Below are positions 54,880-64,000 of a DNA stretch of 64,000 bases, one piece after another. Source of the stretch: Sycon ciliatum (taxonomy: Eukaryota; Porifera; Calcarea; Leucosolenida; Sycettidae). A program made the position numbers and the translations under genes. Numbering within the stretch: the first letter of the stretch is position 1; each line of letters opens with the position of its first letter. The stretch is from positions 6,921,503 to 6,985,502 of the forward strand of contig NC_088649.1 in NCBI RefSeq assembly GCF_964019385.1, in the 5' to 3' direction. The notes beneath the pieces were generated by a model. The model had not been told where the DNA came from and did no database searches. It saw only the letters and a program-made list of their open reading frames with translations.

Positions 54880-56110
54880 TCCCTAATCTGCAATAACTGT
54901 GGAAAGAAAATTGCACAACAGAGCCAATATTACTCGTAACCACTTCACGCAGTGATTCAAAAACTACCTGTGCAGAATGGATCGCTCTGTGCAAGTAAAT
55001 ATCGTGTTCTAGTGTATCAAAATCCATGTTAGCTGGTATCAATGGGTTCGCCATAATCATGGCAGCCCGTAATACGTGCCAATTATATCCGTACGTTCTC
55101 AACTTCAAGTACATCGCAACTTGCTGTTACCATCTAAAGCTGCCATGGACTTGTGCGCCAATTGTGGCACAAAAAGATGTTTGTTGCCAAAGGAGGATCT
55201 TGTCGTTTTTAATGATAAATGATTATTCATAGCTTTCTTTGTCACTGTCAACGTTACACTTCGTTCTTCAGTACTCAGCTGCTATTCTAACACAAGTAAC
55301 GGATCCATCACTCACCAAAATTCACTGTTTAAGAATGAACAGTAAGAACTGATAATCTGAGGGCAACGTTATCTGGTTTGGAAGCCACTGTGAATATATC
55401 CTGCTGCAGTACGCATCATCGACATCGACATCACCATCATCATCATTACCTGCTCTCGACCTAGTTAGGGTTGGACCTTCACTTCAGAATGTTCCGCGTC
55501 AATCATTAGCGAATGACTTTGTACGCTGTCGGTGGTGAAAAAGATTTCAAATATTTTCAAAGTTGCCATTCTTCTCCAGGCTGTTAGTAATTTTGCCGAA
55601 GATATTATCATTGTTATGAATATTAAATACATTTTTTCACTTACAAAGCAACTGTTCAGTACATGGGGTAGTGGTCTACCAGAGCAATCACACTCACCAC
55701 CGTGGTGGTTTTCCAGAAATGAGTAGAAGCAAAAAACACACTCGCAGCCAAATAATAGATAAAACGCCGAAAAACATCTAAATCCATCAAAGAACCGCCA
55801 GCAAGCGGGAAAAAAGGACGTAAAATCAAGTGGCACAGCATGGCCAGTGGTGAGCATGGGTGACTGGGCAGCAGGGGAGCGCCTGAATAAATGACTCCCT
55901 TCATTCCTAGGCGCGACCGCTCAACCTGGCTAGAGGAACTAGGCACGAAGAAGTTGGGCACCATTGACGTGAGCCTATGGCAGATAGCTTTCACAGGCCC
56001 TGCACACCCAAAAATGTGCTCAGTGTAAGACGGTCCATCCAGAGGCGGTTTGTGTCCTTTTCGTCCCCGAGCCAGCAGCATTTACCTCCAGTGGTCGCAA
56101 CCACGCCAGC
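54880..56110. other. ZnF13 upstream flank, then unassigned sequence
   Basis: 54880-55640 is the usual upstream flank and spacer (including the CATCGACATCACCATCATC stretch near 55410). From about 55650 it leaves the family. 55900-56050 may be the upstream part of the gag-like fragment (LWQIAFTGP), but I cannot prove it. Confidence 0.5.
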
Positions 56111-56266
56111 GACGGCCAAGAAATCTGCCGCAACTTCAATGGAGGTCGCTGTTCTTCGTCGTCATGCCACTTCTCCCACGCATGCAACCAGTGTGGCAAG
56201 GACCACCCTTGCATCATGTACAACCAGCAGCAGCGCGGAGCCAATCGGCCACCCCGCCGCTCCTAG
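56099..56266 (+). pseudogene. Zinc-knuckle gag-like fragment of a retroelement
   Basis: Frame ...NHASDGQEICRNFNGGRC, SSSSCHFSHACNQCGKDHP, C then stop. The ordered ligands CRNFNGGRC....C.FSHAC..CGKDHP are typical of cysteine/histidine knuckles in gag-like proteins of some retroelements (I have seen the type in tyrosine-recombinase elements). No flanking repeats or pol were found. The call rests on the motif alone. Confidence 0.45.
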
Positions 56267-56450
56267 CAGAATGGCTACTGAATCGCTTGAGACACGTCGG
56301 AGGCGAGACGAATCGGTGCTAAACTGTATAATGTCGACCCATGTCGAATAACTTAACAAATCACCTCAGAATAGAACACAGGTACGTTCCCCCCAAATAT
56401 CCCAAGCAATGTTCTGATTTTCTAGTCATAACCGATAACCGAATCTGACT

Positions 56451-57372
56451 ATGGCAGCTCAAGCCGATGGTATTCACTTATCTACTACGAAGAAGAAGAA
56501 GAGACTCCTCATCCATGAGGGGGTTTTCGTACACCAAGGACAAGGACGGACTACAGGACACGACTTACTGGAGGTGTGAGCGGCGAGGCGAATGCAAGGG
56601 ACGCTGTAAAACTGTCAGGGATGACGTGTTCAAGACCGTTCCCCACTGCCACCCACCGGATGCGACGCGTGTCACAGTCGAGAAAGCCAAGGAGGAGCTA
56701 CGGACAAGGGCCGCAACGACAATTGAGCCAACGAGAGCCGTTCTGAGAGCTGCAACGAATGATCTGTCTGCTGATTGCCTATCCTCGTTACCTAAGGCAT
56801 CTTCCCTTAAGAAATCTATCCAGCGCGAACGGCTTGCTGCCGGTAATGTTCCTCCAAATCCAAGAAACTTACAAGAACTTGTTCTCCCGGAGCAATTTAA
56901 ATTGACAGCAAGTAACAAGAACTTTCTGATGTTCGACAGCGGACCTGGAGAAGACCGGATTCTTCTGTTCAGTACAGACGAGAATCTGAATCTACTCGAA
57001 ACCTCCGAAAGCTGGTACGTGGCCCACGAAGGATTCCGTCCTTCCTAATAACACTCTGGAACGTCCATGAACGTACAATCCAGAACGAACCAAGAAGCAA
57101 CAACTGCCCCGAAGCGTGGCATAGAAGATTTAATTCGTCCGTAAACTGCTGTCATCCGACTCTCTGGAAATTCATCGAAGTTCTTTTAAAAGTCAGAGCA
57201 GCAAACATGTGAGACCGAAAGAGCCAGACTACAAGGAGGAGATGCACCACCACCAAGGAAGAAGAAGTTTGTGGAGGTGGACAAGCGATTGGCAACTCTA
57301 GCGAGTACCTTTGAGCAACGAGACCTGTTACAGTTCCTCAGAGACGTGGCCTTCAACTTGAAGGCGTACTGA
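56451..57372 (+). mobile_element. FLYWCH-MULE DNA transposon, internally deleted
   Basis: Begins ATG at 56451 (MAAQADGIHLSTTKKKK). A one-base insertion in a G run (about 56520) shifts the frame. Then a FLYWCH zinc finger, GFSYTKDKDGLQDTTYWRC, CKGRCKT and HCHPPD (about 56525-56665), and a typical MULE pre-catalytic region to SWYVAHEGFRP (57040). There the DDE core is missing, and the end of a MULE protein follows: LWNVHERTIQNEPRSNNC, EAWHRRFNSS, HPTLWKFIEVLLK and, after another shift, FVEVDKRLATLAS and FLRDVAFNLKAY with a stop near 57372. Inactive deletion derivative. Terminal repeats were not found. Confidence 0.75.
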
Positions 57373-57729
57373 GGAAGCTTTCTTCATATCAACGATTATT
57401 TTTGCTTTGCGTATTGTACGATGTTGAATTATTTATCGCTACTAATTCGATAAAACTTACATTGTATTCACAGCAAACTTGAAGATTGAAAAAAATTAAT
57501 CAACTTGAAGATTGAAAAAAATTAATCAAAAGGCAATGGACGCCCTGTGGTAGTGGTGACATTCTGTCTCGGGGACGTGTGGTCCATACGCCTTACTGTC
57601 TGCGCGGCAAAATATTCTCGCGCCTTAAGGTGCTACGCCCTATTGTCACAGACGCCGTCAAGTCTGGCGCCCAGGTGTACTTCGACCTACTGTTAGACGC
57701 CCTACTGTCGCGATCCCTATATCCTTAGT
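57373..57729. other. No gene; small tandem duplication
   Basis: A 27-bp unit (ACTTGAAGATTG plus A-rich end) stands twice in a row at about 57477-57530. 57540-57720 is GC-rich with repeated ACGCC(C/T)TA(C/T)TGT words (four times), possibly part of a repeat. No gene. Confidence 0.5.
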
Positions 57730-58030
57730 GTCGAATTCAGACCTAACAAGTGAGTCAGGGTAGTGGGGATAAGTCTCTCACCAAGCGGGCATGTAAAGGC
57801 CCTTTAACCCCACAAACCGCATTCTTGTTACCCTCACACGGAGCAAGTGAGTACCCAGTGCACCGTGGGTGTCGGCACAGTTCACTGCCTGTAAAATGAT
57901 ACTGGCTTGCATCACCGCGATTGGGAGAGCACTAAAAACACTCCCTGTTACCAGCGCTTGTTTTGAACTCGGAACCTCATGATTCGCAGGCAAGCCTACA
58001 CACCAATCGGCTATCAACATACGCGTATAG
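57730..58030 (-). mobile_element. Candidate tRNA-derived SINE (second type)
   Basis: On the minus strand TAGCCGATTGG (about 58012) fits the A box, and 32 bases later GAGTTCAAAAC fits the B box loosely, within tRNA-like spacing. The rest to 57730 is a plausible SINE body. Only one copy is in the window, so the ends are uncertain. The first part also pairs with ATAGCCGATTGGTT at 58026-58039 as an inverted repeat. Confidence 0.45.
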
Positions 58031-58502
58031 CCGATTGGTTTTTATCTTTGTACGGTCGCTGGTCGGGTTCAGCAGGTAGTCGCTATTCACAGTGTATTTT
58101 GAATGTGAGACCGTCCGTGTCTGGTGAAGTGGTCGGTAGTACCAGGCTGGTCGCTAGTCACGGTGGTCTTTAGTTTCAGGTTTTACTGTATCTTGATAGC
58201 CGATTGATTTATTATTATTATATATTACAACATCTCAAGACTCGACGGAAACACCGGCCAATGTTACGAGAGTGGGTGATTGCCAACCAAGGCGATAAAT
58301 AGAAATAAGGGGAGGGAAAACGAAAGAGGAGCAAAACGAACAGTACAGTAGGCTTACCTGCGAACCATGAGGTTCCGCCAACGTCCTTCACAGCTGAGAC
58401 TTTCATCTCGTGCTTATCTTGGCGGATATACATGTTGGTCGAAGACGATACTGGCAAAACCGTCAGACAAAACGGCCAAACCACAATTCAAGGGTGCATA
58501 GC
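58031..58502. other. No gene; short interspersed repeat at 58205-58295
   Basis: 58205-58295 shares AACACCGGCCAAT and neighbouring words with 42305-42400. The rest has only small open frames without motifs. Confidence 0.45.
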
Positions 58503-58886
58503 AACATACCTGACAACTTGTATGTCTCTAAGGATTCGAAGATCGATTGGAGGGGAAGCTATGCAAACACGAATTATGAGTAACCAAAAGGCTCAGTACT
58601 AAAATACAGTATATCGACCAAAGTAAAATGAAATTGAAGACACCACTGCAGCTGTACCTATGGTTGATAAATATGGTGGTAAAGACACACCTGGCAATAT
58701 GGCGGAAAAACATACACACGCTCTCTAGGCTGCAAAGTTCTGGCACAGAGCTCTCCTTCTCACCACCACCCCCATCAGTTCGCGCCTGGCACCTGGTCGA
58801 TTCATGGCTGGCGGTATCAGGCATACCAGCCTGGTACATCAAGTAGCGCATGGCACATAGAAAATGACACGGCAACGACGTAGCTC

Positions 58887-58930
58887 GATTGTGACGTACG
58901 TTTTGTCTACGCTGGACTCATCAGGCAATC
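58887..58930 (-). ncRNA. Hammerhead ribozyme motif, degraded
   Basis: Stem I GATTGC with ACAATC (first pair mismatched), CTGATGA, stem II GTCCAGCGTAGAC, AAAA for GAAA, stem III CGTACG, TC. The core G is lost, so self-cleavage is not expected. Confidence 0.75.
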
Positions 58931-59237
58931 TTCTTCTTGGATGTCTTCATACGGAGCTTGACTCGGGAGAATAAATTGAAGACACCACTGCAGCTGTACT
59001 TATGGTCGATAAATATGGTGGTAAAGACACACCATGCATTATGGCGGTAAACACACGCCTGCCCACACACGCTCTCTAGGCTGCAAAGTTCTGGCACAGA
59101 GCTCTCCTTCTCACCACCACCACCATCAGTTCGCGCCTCGCGCCTGGTCGATCCATGGCTGGCGGTATCCGGCATAGGAAGCTGGTACATCAAGTAGAGC
59201 AGGGCATATAGAAGATGACACGGCAACGACATAGCTC

Positions 59238-59281
59238 GATTGTGACGTACGTTTTGTCCCCGCTGGACTCATCAGGCAATC
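59238..59281 (-). ncRNA. Hammerhead ribozyme motif, degraded
   Basis: As the copy at 58887 but with a well-paired stem II (GTCC-AGCGG-GGAC). The core has AAAA for GAAA, and stem I has one mismatch. Confidence 0.75.
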
Positions 59282-59315
59282 TTCTCCTTGGATGTCTTCA
59301 TACGGAGCTTGACTT

Positions 59316-59946
59316 ATTATTATTATTATTGCAAATAACGCTGAGTAATTACACGAATGCATAAAAACCAGCATTTGCTTCCGGGAAGGATTCACAAACA
59401 TAAGACAAAAACACCATGGCTCAATGTAACTGCACATACGAAAAGCAGCTTCTATTGTCAAGTTCGAGTGGCAATGTCAGAAAGACGGTAGACTGTTCGT
59501 GCACGATGTTCACCCTGCAGGGGATAAGTCAAGGACGCGGCTCGGCAGAGGAAGATGAGTGCCGCGGGGTGCCATTCCACCGTGACTTATCCCCTGCCAA
59601 CTGCCGCAGCTGATTAAGGCCTCTAAGCGTGCCCAGGCGAATGCCGAGTCGGGCTAGGCAGTCCTGAGAAAGAGCTGAGAGGAGAGTTGTCCTGGGTCGG
59701 CCCAGTCGACCGCGCAGGCTCGCGGTGGCTGAAAACTCTAACACGCGCTGTGGGGGAGAGCTCTTCTGCATTCTCAGTACGTGACCAAGGAACTCCCAAC
59801 GCCGTTGGTCAATCTCGAGGGAAATTGGTGCTGAGCCGCAGATGTCGTACAGATGCTTGTTGGTAATTGTGTTCGGGAACTTAACGCCAGCCATTGTTCT
59901 CAGATGCCTTCGATGAAAGGTGTCAATCCCTCTGGTGGTGGCATCT
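59316..59946 (-). mobile_element. LINE 3' fragment inserted in the hammerhead-repeat array
   Basis: Flanked by the perfect 11-base repeats GAGCTTGACTT (59305-59315 and 59947-59957), with an AAT-trinucleotide tail at its 3' end (59316-59330). Its 59529-59894 frame (minus) encodes a LINE C-terminal end: SLEIDQRRWEFLGHVLRM, RGRLGRPRTTLL, LAGDKSRW. Related in type to the fragment at 35245 but not the same family copy. Confidence 0.85.
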
Positions 59947-60041
59947 GAGCTTGACTTGGGAGAATGAAATTGAAGACACCACTGCAGCTGTAATTATGGT
60001 TGATAAATATGGTGGCAAAAACATACCTGGAAGAAGAAAAT

Positions 60042-60085
60042 GATTGCCTGATGAGTCCAGCGGGAACGAAACGTACGTCGCAATC
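60042..60085 (+). ncRNA. Hammerhead ribozyme, type I, core intact
   Basis: Stem I GATTGC (60042-60047) pairs perfectly with GCAATC (60080-60085). CTGATGA is at 60048-60054. Stem II is GTCC-AGCG-GGAAC (60055-60067). GAAA is at 60068-60071. Stem III is CGTACG (60072-60077, self-complementary with a UA loop), then TC, with cleavage predicted after C60079. Every invariant core base is present, unlike the three minus-strand copies. This fold matches the known type I hammerhead. Found by eye; activity not shown. Confidence 0.8.
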
Positions 60086-60317
60086 GAGCTATGTCGTTGC
60101 TGTGTCACCTTCTATGTGCCATACGCTACTTGATGTACCAGCCTGCTATGCCGGATACCGCCAGCCATGCAACGACCAGGCGCGAACTGATGGTGGTGGT
60201 GGTGGTGAGAAGGAGAGCTCTGTGCCAGAACTTTGCAGCCTAGAGAGCTTGTATGGGCAGGCGTGTGTTTACCGCCATATTCCCAGGTGTGTCTTTACCA
60301 CCATATTTATCAACTTA

Positions 60318-60969
60318 ATCGACCAAAATTGGTTGTGAGCAACACTGGCTCACACTCAAATAACTGCTTTTCACCAGAAAAATATTATATTTCAACGTTT
60401 CGGTCATGAAATAACCATCATCAGGAATGAAGTGGGCCCAGCATAAACAATGCGAAGCAATACAAATTCGCGACACGAGCCCCAGCATAAACAATAACGC
60501 AGGGTGGGACCTCCTGTGAATTCTCTGGTGAAGCCTTGTACATATTTCTGGCCCTGATACTCGCTCTTCCTGGATGGTGGTGGTTTAGCACCCCTTGAAC
60601 TAGTGCACTGTTACTACTACTGTTGTTGCTAGCGCCTGCAATTACATGTCTGCACGCACCTAGTGCACATGTACATTCTGTTTGTTGCTTGTACCTGTGC
60701 CATTTTTAGAGTTGTCGCGTATTGCGTTATTTCTATACCTGGGGTTTTTTGGTGATGTTTTGTCCTTTTGTTCTCTCTCTCGTCATAGTGCATGCAGGTG
60801 TGATTTGTTATCAGTTTGCAGCGCTCCTCGTATATTAATCCATCCTAACCGGTGTGCCCACTTCATTCCTGATGATGGTTATTTCATGTCCGAAACGTTG
60901 AAATATAATATTTTTCTGGTGAAAAGCAGTTATTTGAGTGTGAGCCAGTGTTGCTCACAACCAATTTTT
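60318..60969. mobile_element. 650-bp element with about 120-bp terminal inverted repeats
   Basis: Left arm (about 60325-60440, AAAATTGGTTGTGAGC inward) and right arm (about 60855-60969) are inverted copies. AACTTA flanks it at 60312-60317 and 60970-60975. The inner part of the arm holds CTGATGATGGTTATTTCATG and CGAAACG. The spacer codes for nothing recognisable. It cuts the plus-oriented hammerhead unit. A MITE-like or Penelope-derived structure is possible. Confidence 0.65.
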
Positions 60970-60975
60970 AACTTA

Positions 60976-62400
60976 TGAAGCTGCGTGATGCGTCCTACAA
61001 GATTTTTAATCGACCAAGACCATTAAAATGGAAAAATAGGCAGAAGTAACGCACAGCAGCTTCACACGCCGATCTTTGGTCATCTCTTCTTATAGATTAA
61101 TCCTTGGCTCTCCACCCCAGTTCAATTAGTCAGAACTTGTAGCAATGTCTATCCTTTTCATTACATTGTTTGTTTAGTGACGAATCAAGTTCACGTTGTG
61201 CATATCACACAATGTGGCTATCATGTCCTGATGTCTATTGGCATGCCACGCAAAGCACCTTTTCAGTTTTGTCATCAAGGACGTCTATTCCTATGCTTCC
61301 TGTTTGGCCTGGGATAATGAGCCTCTTACGCTAAGCAACTGTTTGAACACCACTTTCTATCAATCTCTTTATCTCTCTCTCACTCTCTCTCCCTTCCAAG
61401 TCAGCTTTTGAACACGCGGTTGAAGGGTAGAAAGTGACTACATGTACCGTACCAGTAGAAACATTGAGAGGTGTTGCAACTTACAACACATTCTTCACCT
61501 GCAAGAGGGTCAGAATAGATGACGATCATTACCTTCTATAGCTATAACTGTCAGGCTCTTCCCTTCACAATGTTCTGTCTACATCATTAACGAATGATTT
61601 TATAGACTGTCCGTGGTGGAAAGGATCTCAAAACATTCTTCACCTGCAAGAGGGCCAGGCTAGATGACGATCATTACCTTCTCTCGAGGTACTAATAGTT
61701 AGGCCATTGGCGTCAGAATTGTCTGCCTCAATCAGTAGCAAATGTTTTTCCAGGCTGTCTGTGGTACAAAGGATTTCTAATTTCGCAACGGTGCCATTCT
61801 TCAGCAGCAGGTGTCAGCAGAACTTTCGGGAGAATTAAATACAATTATCAACACTGGAATCTTGTGGGAAATAATGCTAGTCTTCGTGACCCTTGGCTTG
61901 GTAGATTTATCAATTTCACATTATAATACATAAGAACAAGACAATTCAATTGAACTCAAATACAAAACAAAATAATCCACATAGGATTACGGTTCTGTAC
62001 TATCATAGTCCATCACATTTGTGGCTACGATCAGACTCGTGTGAATAGTGTCAAAGACAGTACCTTTTTTTCAAACTGCTGCGAATATATTTTCCTTTTC
62101 TAACAGAAACAAACACACTCTCTCACACACACCCATGCACTCTTATTAACTCTCTCTCTCACTCACGTGTTCGTAGAATTCATTAGAGCGAAACGGAGAA
62201 ATCCTTTTTAACACACAGTAGAAAACTTTCAAACGACATTAATTTATGCTTTTCACTTTAGGTTCTGAATCCGCTCATGTCTACGAAGACTTTTAAAATG
62301 CATATTGGAAAACTTTGGCTCACTCTTCCCACCTTGACGGATTTTCTCCTATATGTACCGGTATACGTTCATGGTGATGGAGATTGTGTACCCGGTTGAA
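60976..62400. other. Unassigned sequence, then spacer downstream of ZnF14
   Basis: 60976-61312 has no recognised content. From 61313 (GGATAATGAGCCTCTTACG) it matches 26288-27300 closely, including the short CT run (61370-61390) and the decayed last fingers (62260-62400). No gene. Confidence 0.6.
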
Positions 62401-63444
62401 TTACCTTCCAAATGTCTTGCACGTAAAAGGTTTTTCCCCAGAATGGATACGTTCATGTCTGAGCAAATTGGACCGTGTTGTGAAAGATGATCCACATGTC
62501 ATACACGTGTACGGTCTCTCTCCAGTATGAGTGCGTTTATGAACACATAGATTGCCTGACTGAGTGAAGAACTTCCCGCATACATCACACTTGAATGGTC
62601 GATGTCCACTATGCGTACGTTTATGAACACAGAGATTGTTTGACCGAGTGAAAGACTTCCCGCATACATCACACTTGAATGGTCGATCTCCAGTGTAAAC
62701 ACGGTCATGCTCGCGGAGGTGAGATATTTGTTTGAACTCTTTTGGGCAAAACTGACACCTTTGCGAGGTCTTATACTTAGAATTCTTTTGCGAATCCTGA
62801 TTCTGAGCCATAGTCTTAGAAGAGTCAGAATTTTGTCGGATAGGACGCCTGTGTCCGACCGGCATGTCACACGCATCAGGTCGCTCCTGTGCTTCACGTG
62901 TCCTTCCAGCAGAAACTCCGATATTTGACGCTGTGGATGGAGTTAAGGCGTCCATTTCAAACTGAGAAGATGATCTTACAGGCAATGCACGTTTCTCATA
63001 CCCGCTGACCACTGAGGTCCAGTTCACCAAGGCTTCCATTTCAGAAGGTGTACTAGAAGTTGCTTCATCCCGTTCGTTTTCGTCGGCTGTTCGAAATGTC
63101 TGTTGGAACGCTGGCTGACGGTTAAAAATGCTGCCTGAGTGAATTGTGTTCCTCGTCCACTTTATCAATGGCGGAGGAGAAACAGGAATTCGGCTACTGG
63201 TGTACTCAGGGGGTATGTTACTCGTGTCCTCACTCTTTTCCAGTGAAGCGGATCTCATATACGACGACTTCTCCATGTTTTCTTCTAAAACGTTTGACAC
63301 AGGAGATGGTGGAACGGACGATGGACCATGCTCTCTAGAAGTTTGGTTGAGATTATTCCTCTTCGACTTCATCAATGGCGGCATTGGTGATAGTTCATTC
63401 CAATCCACACTGCAATCAGACATCGACTCCTCAAAGTCTTCCAT
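62401..63444 (-). CDS. ZnF14: C2H2 zinc-finger protein, three good fingers plus a weakened first
   Basis: Predicted 347-residue nuclear DNA-binding protein from the conserved ATG at 63444 ([16 protein letters not shown]). Close paralogue of ZnF8. The first finger, CQFC, ends HDRVY, so its second histidine ligand is lost. The next three (CDVC with [29 protein letters not shown] with TRSNLLRH) are intact. It ends SGEKPFTCKTFGR and TAA; in ZnF8 that codon is TCA. Family N-terminal half and proline patch present. The upstream flank continues to the window end. Confidence 0.75.
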   Translation of the reverse strand: MEDFEESMSDCSVDWNELSPMPPLMKSKRNNLNQTSREHGPSSVPPSPVSNVLEENMEKSSYMRSASLEKSEDTSNIPPEYTSSRIPVSPPPLIKWTRNTIHSGSIFNRQPAFQQTFRTADENERDEATSSTPSEMEALVNWTSVVSGYEKRALPVRSSSQFEMDALTPSTASNIGVSAGRTREAQERPDACDMPVGHRRPIRQNSDSSKTMAQNQDSQKNSKYKTSQRCQFCPKEFKQISHLREHDRVYTGDRPFKCDVCGKSFTRSNNLCVHKRTHSGHRPFKCDVCGKFFTQSGNLCVHKRTHTGERPYTCMTCGSSFTTRSNLLRHERIHSGEKPFTCKTFGR

Positions 63445-63469
63445 TTCTCACAGAACTGCAGCAACCTTT

Positions 63470-64000
63470 GATTGGAAAGTGCTTAACACAGCTAATATTA
63501 CTCGTAGCCACTTCACGCAGCTACCAAAACTACGGATGTAGAATGGTTACAATCTGTGTACTTTAATATCGTATTCTAGGGTGGCAAAATCCATAATATT
63601 ATTAGTTGATAACAATGGGTTTGCTATATTTATGGCAGCCTGTAATACGTGTCAAGAATACGCACGTTCTCAACTTTAAGTACAAGGCAACTTGCTGTTA
63701 CCATCTCAAAGTGTCCTGGAATTGTGTGCCAATTGTAGGATAAAAATATGTTAGTTGCAACGGGAGGAATTTGTTGTTTTTAATGATTTATAATCATTCA
63801 TACCTTTTTTGTCACTGTCAACGTTACACTTTGTTCTTCAGCGCTTAGCTGCTATTCTGACACAAGTAACGGATCAATCACTTACAAAAATCGGTTTCAT
63901 TCTTCTGCAGGATGTTAGTAAAATGTCGAGAACGATACTATCATTGTTATGAATATTAAATAACTGATATTCTGACACAAGTAGGGGATCTATCCCTCAC
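63470..64000. other. ZnF14 upstream flank to window end
   Basis: Matches 28440-28900 upstream of ZnF8 to about 63890, then the general spacer. The unit evidently continues beyond the window. No gene. Confidence 0.6.

Larger units (their letters stand above)
58503..60314 (-). repeat. Hammerhead-repeat (retrozyme-like) tandem array with a LINE insertion and an inverted end
   Basis: From a flank shared with 25703-25830, two complete head-to-tail units lie in minus orientation. Their ribozymes are 351 bp apart (58887-58930 and 59238-59281). A third begins at 59282, is split by a LINE (59316-59946), resumes at 59947 and runs to 60031. There the array turns round, and 60032-60314 is a plus-oriented unit starting at the ribozyme. 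Unit hallmarks: GACACCACTGCAGCTGTA, GGTGGTAAAGACACACC, CTCTGTGCCAGAACTTTGC. No ORF is conserved between copies. Period, ribozyme and head-to-tail order resemble metazoan retrozymes or hammerhead satellites. Confidence 0.8.

Noticed and set aside
60861..60905. CTGATGATGG...CCGAAACG as a hammerhead ribozyme
   Set aside because: Stem I cannot form: no complement of the bases before CTGATGA follows a UH site, and stem II needs an extra unpaired base. Kept only as a motif of the TIR element.
1..64000. CRISPR array or prokaryotic operon
   Set aside because: No short regularly spaced repeats with unique spacers; genes and repeats are typical of an animal genome.

Overview
The window is nuclear DNA of an animal, most likely an invertebrate; I cannot name the species. 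The evidence is a cluster of paralogous C2H2 zinc-finger genes, candidate splice acceptors, tRNA-derived SINEs, LINE, Penelope-like, LTR, MULE and hammerhead-ribozyme repeats, and abundant CA/CT/GT microsatellites. No rRNA, tRNA, operon or CRISPR feature was seen.

The backbone is a tandem array of one single-coding-exon C2H2 zinc-finger family, almost all on the minus strand. Fourteen copies (ZnF1 to ZnF14, left to right) lie near 2.5, 5.1, 11, 13.6, 16.5, 20.8, 23.5, 27.3, 30.4, 33, 44.7, 46, 53.6 and 62.4 kb. Each has a conserved N-terminal half of about 225 residues with no effector domain I recognise, then 3 to 5 fingers. ZnF1 has the complete 3' end. ZnF4, 6, 8, 9, 11 and 14 have long open frames that end early; ZnF3 and ZnF7 are open but doubtful; ZnF2, 5, 10, 12 and 13 are broken. 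The spacers (about 1.5 to 2.5 kb each) are homologous too. ZnF5-6-7 (about 16-25.7 kb) and ZnF8-9-10 (about 27-35 kb) are two copies of one three-gene block, and ZnF14 with its left flank repeats ZnF8 with its left flank.

Mobile DNA is inserted into this array. From left to right: a folded-back hammerhead-repeat unit (0.05-0.42 kb); a collapsed terminal hairpin (1.2 kb); a truncated SINE (1.6 kb); a Ty3/gypsy-like element missing most of its left half (6.5-9.1 kb); a 1.29-kb TRIM-like LTR element (18.0-19.3 kb); a hammerhead repeat array (25.8-26.3 kb); a 5-kb inverted Penelope-like insertion that itself hosts a LINE fragment and a 2.9-kb TIR element (35.2-40.15 kb); a 3.7-kb fold-back element with LINE reverse-transcriptase sequence in its arms (40.5-44.2 kb); a full-length SINE (44.2 kb); a LINE (49.9-52.2 kb) next to a second Penelope-like fragment (52.2-53.4 kb); a zinc-knuckle gag-like piece and an internally deleted FLYWCH-MULE (56.1-57.4 kb); a second SINE type (57.7-58.0 kb); and a roughly 350-bp-period tandem array with hammerhead ribozymes (58.6-60.3 kb), also split by a LINE.

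The most interesting signal is the coexistence of (i) tandem repeats carrying type I hammerhead self-cleaving ribozymes, one copy with an intact core and perfect stem I, resembling retrozymes, and (ii) Penelope-like retroelement tails that carry hammerhead motifs of a different, very compact geometry. The zinc-finger array around them varies mostly at DNA-contacting helix positions, as expected for a diversifying DNA-binding family. Any link between the two is inference. Coordinates of diverged element ends are accurate to a few bases at best.
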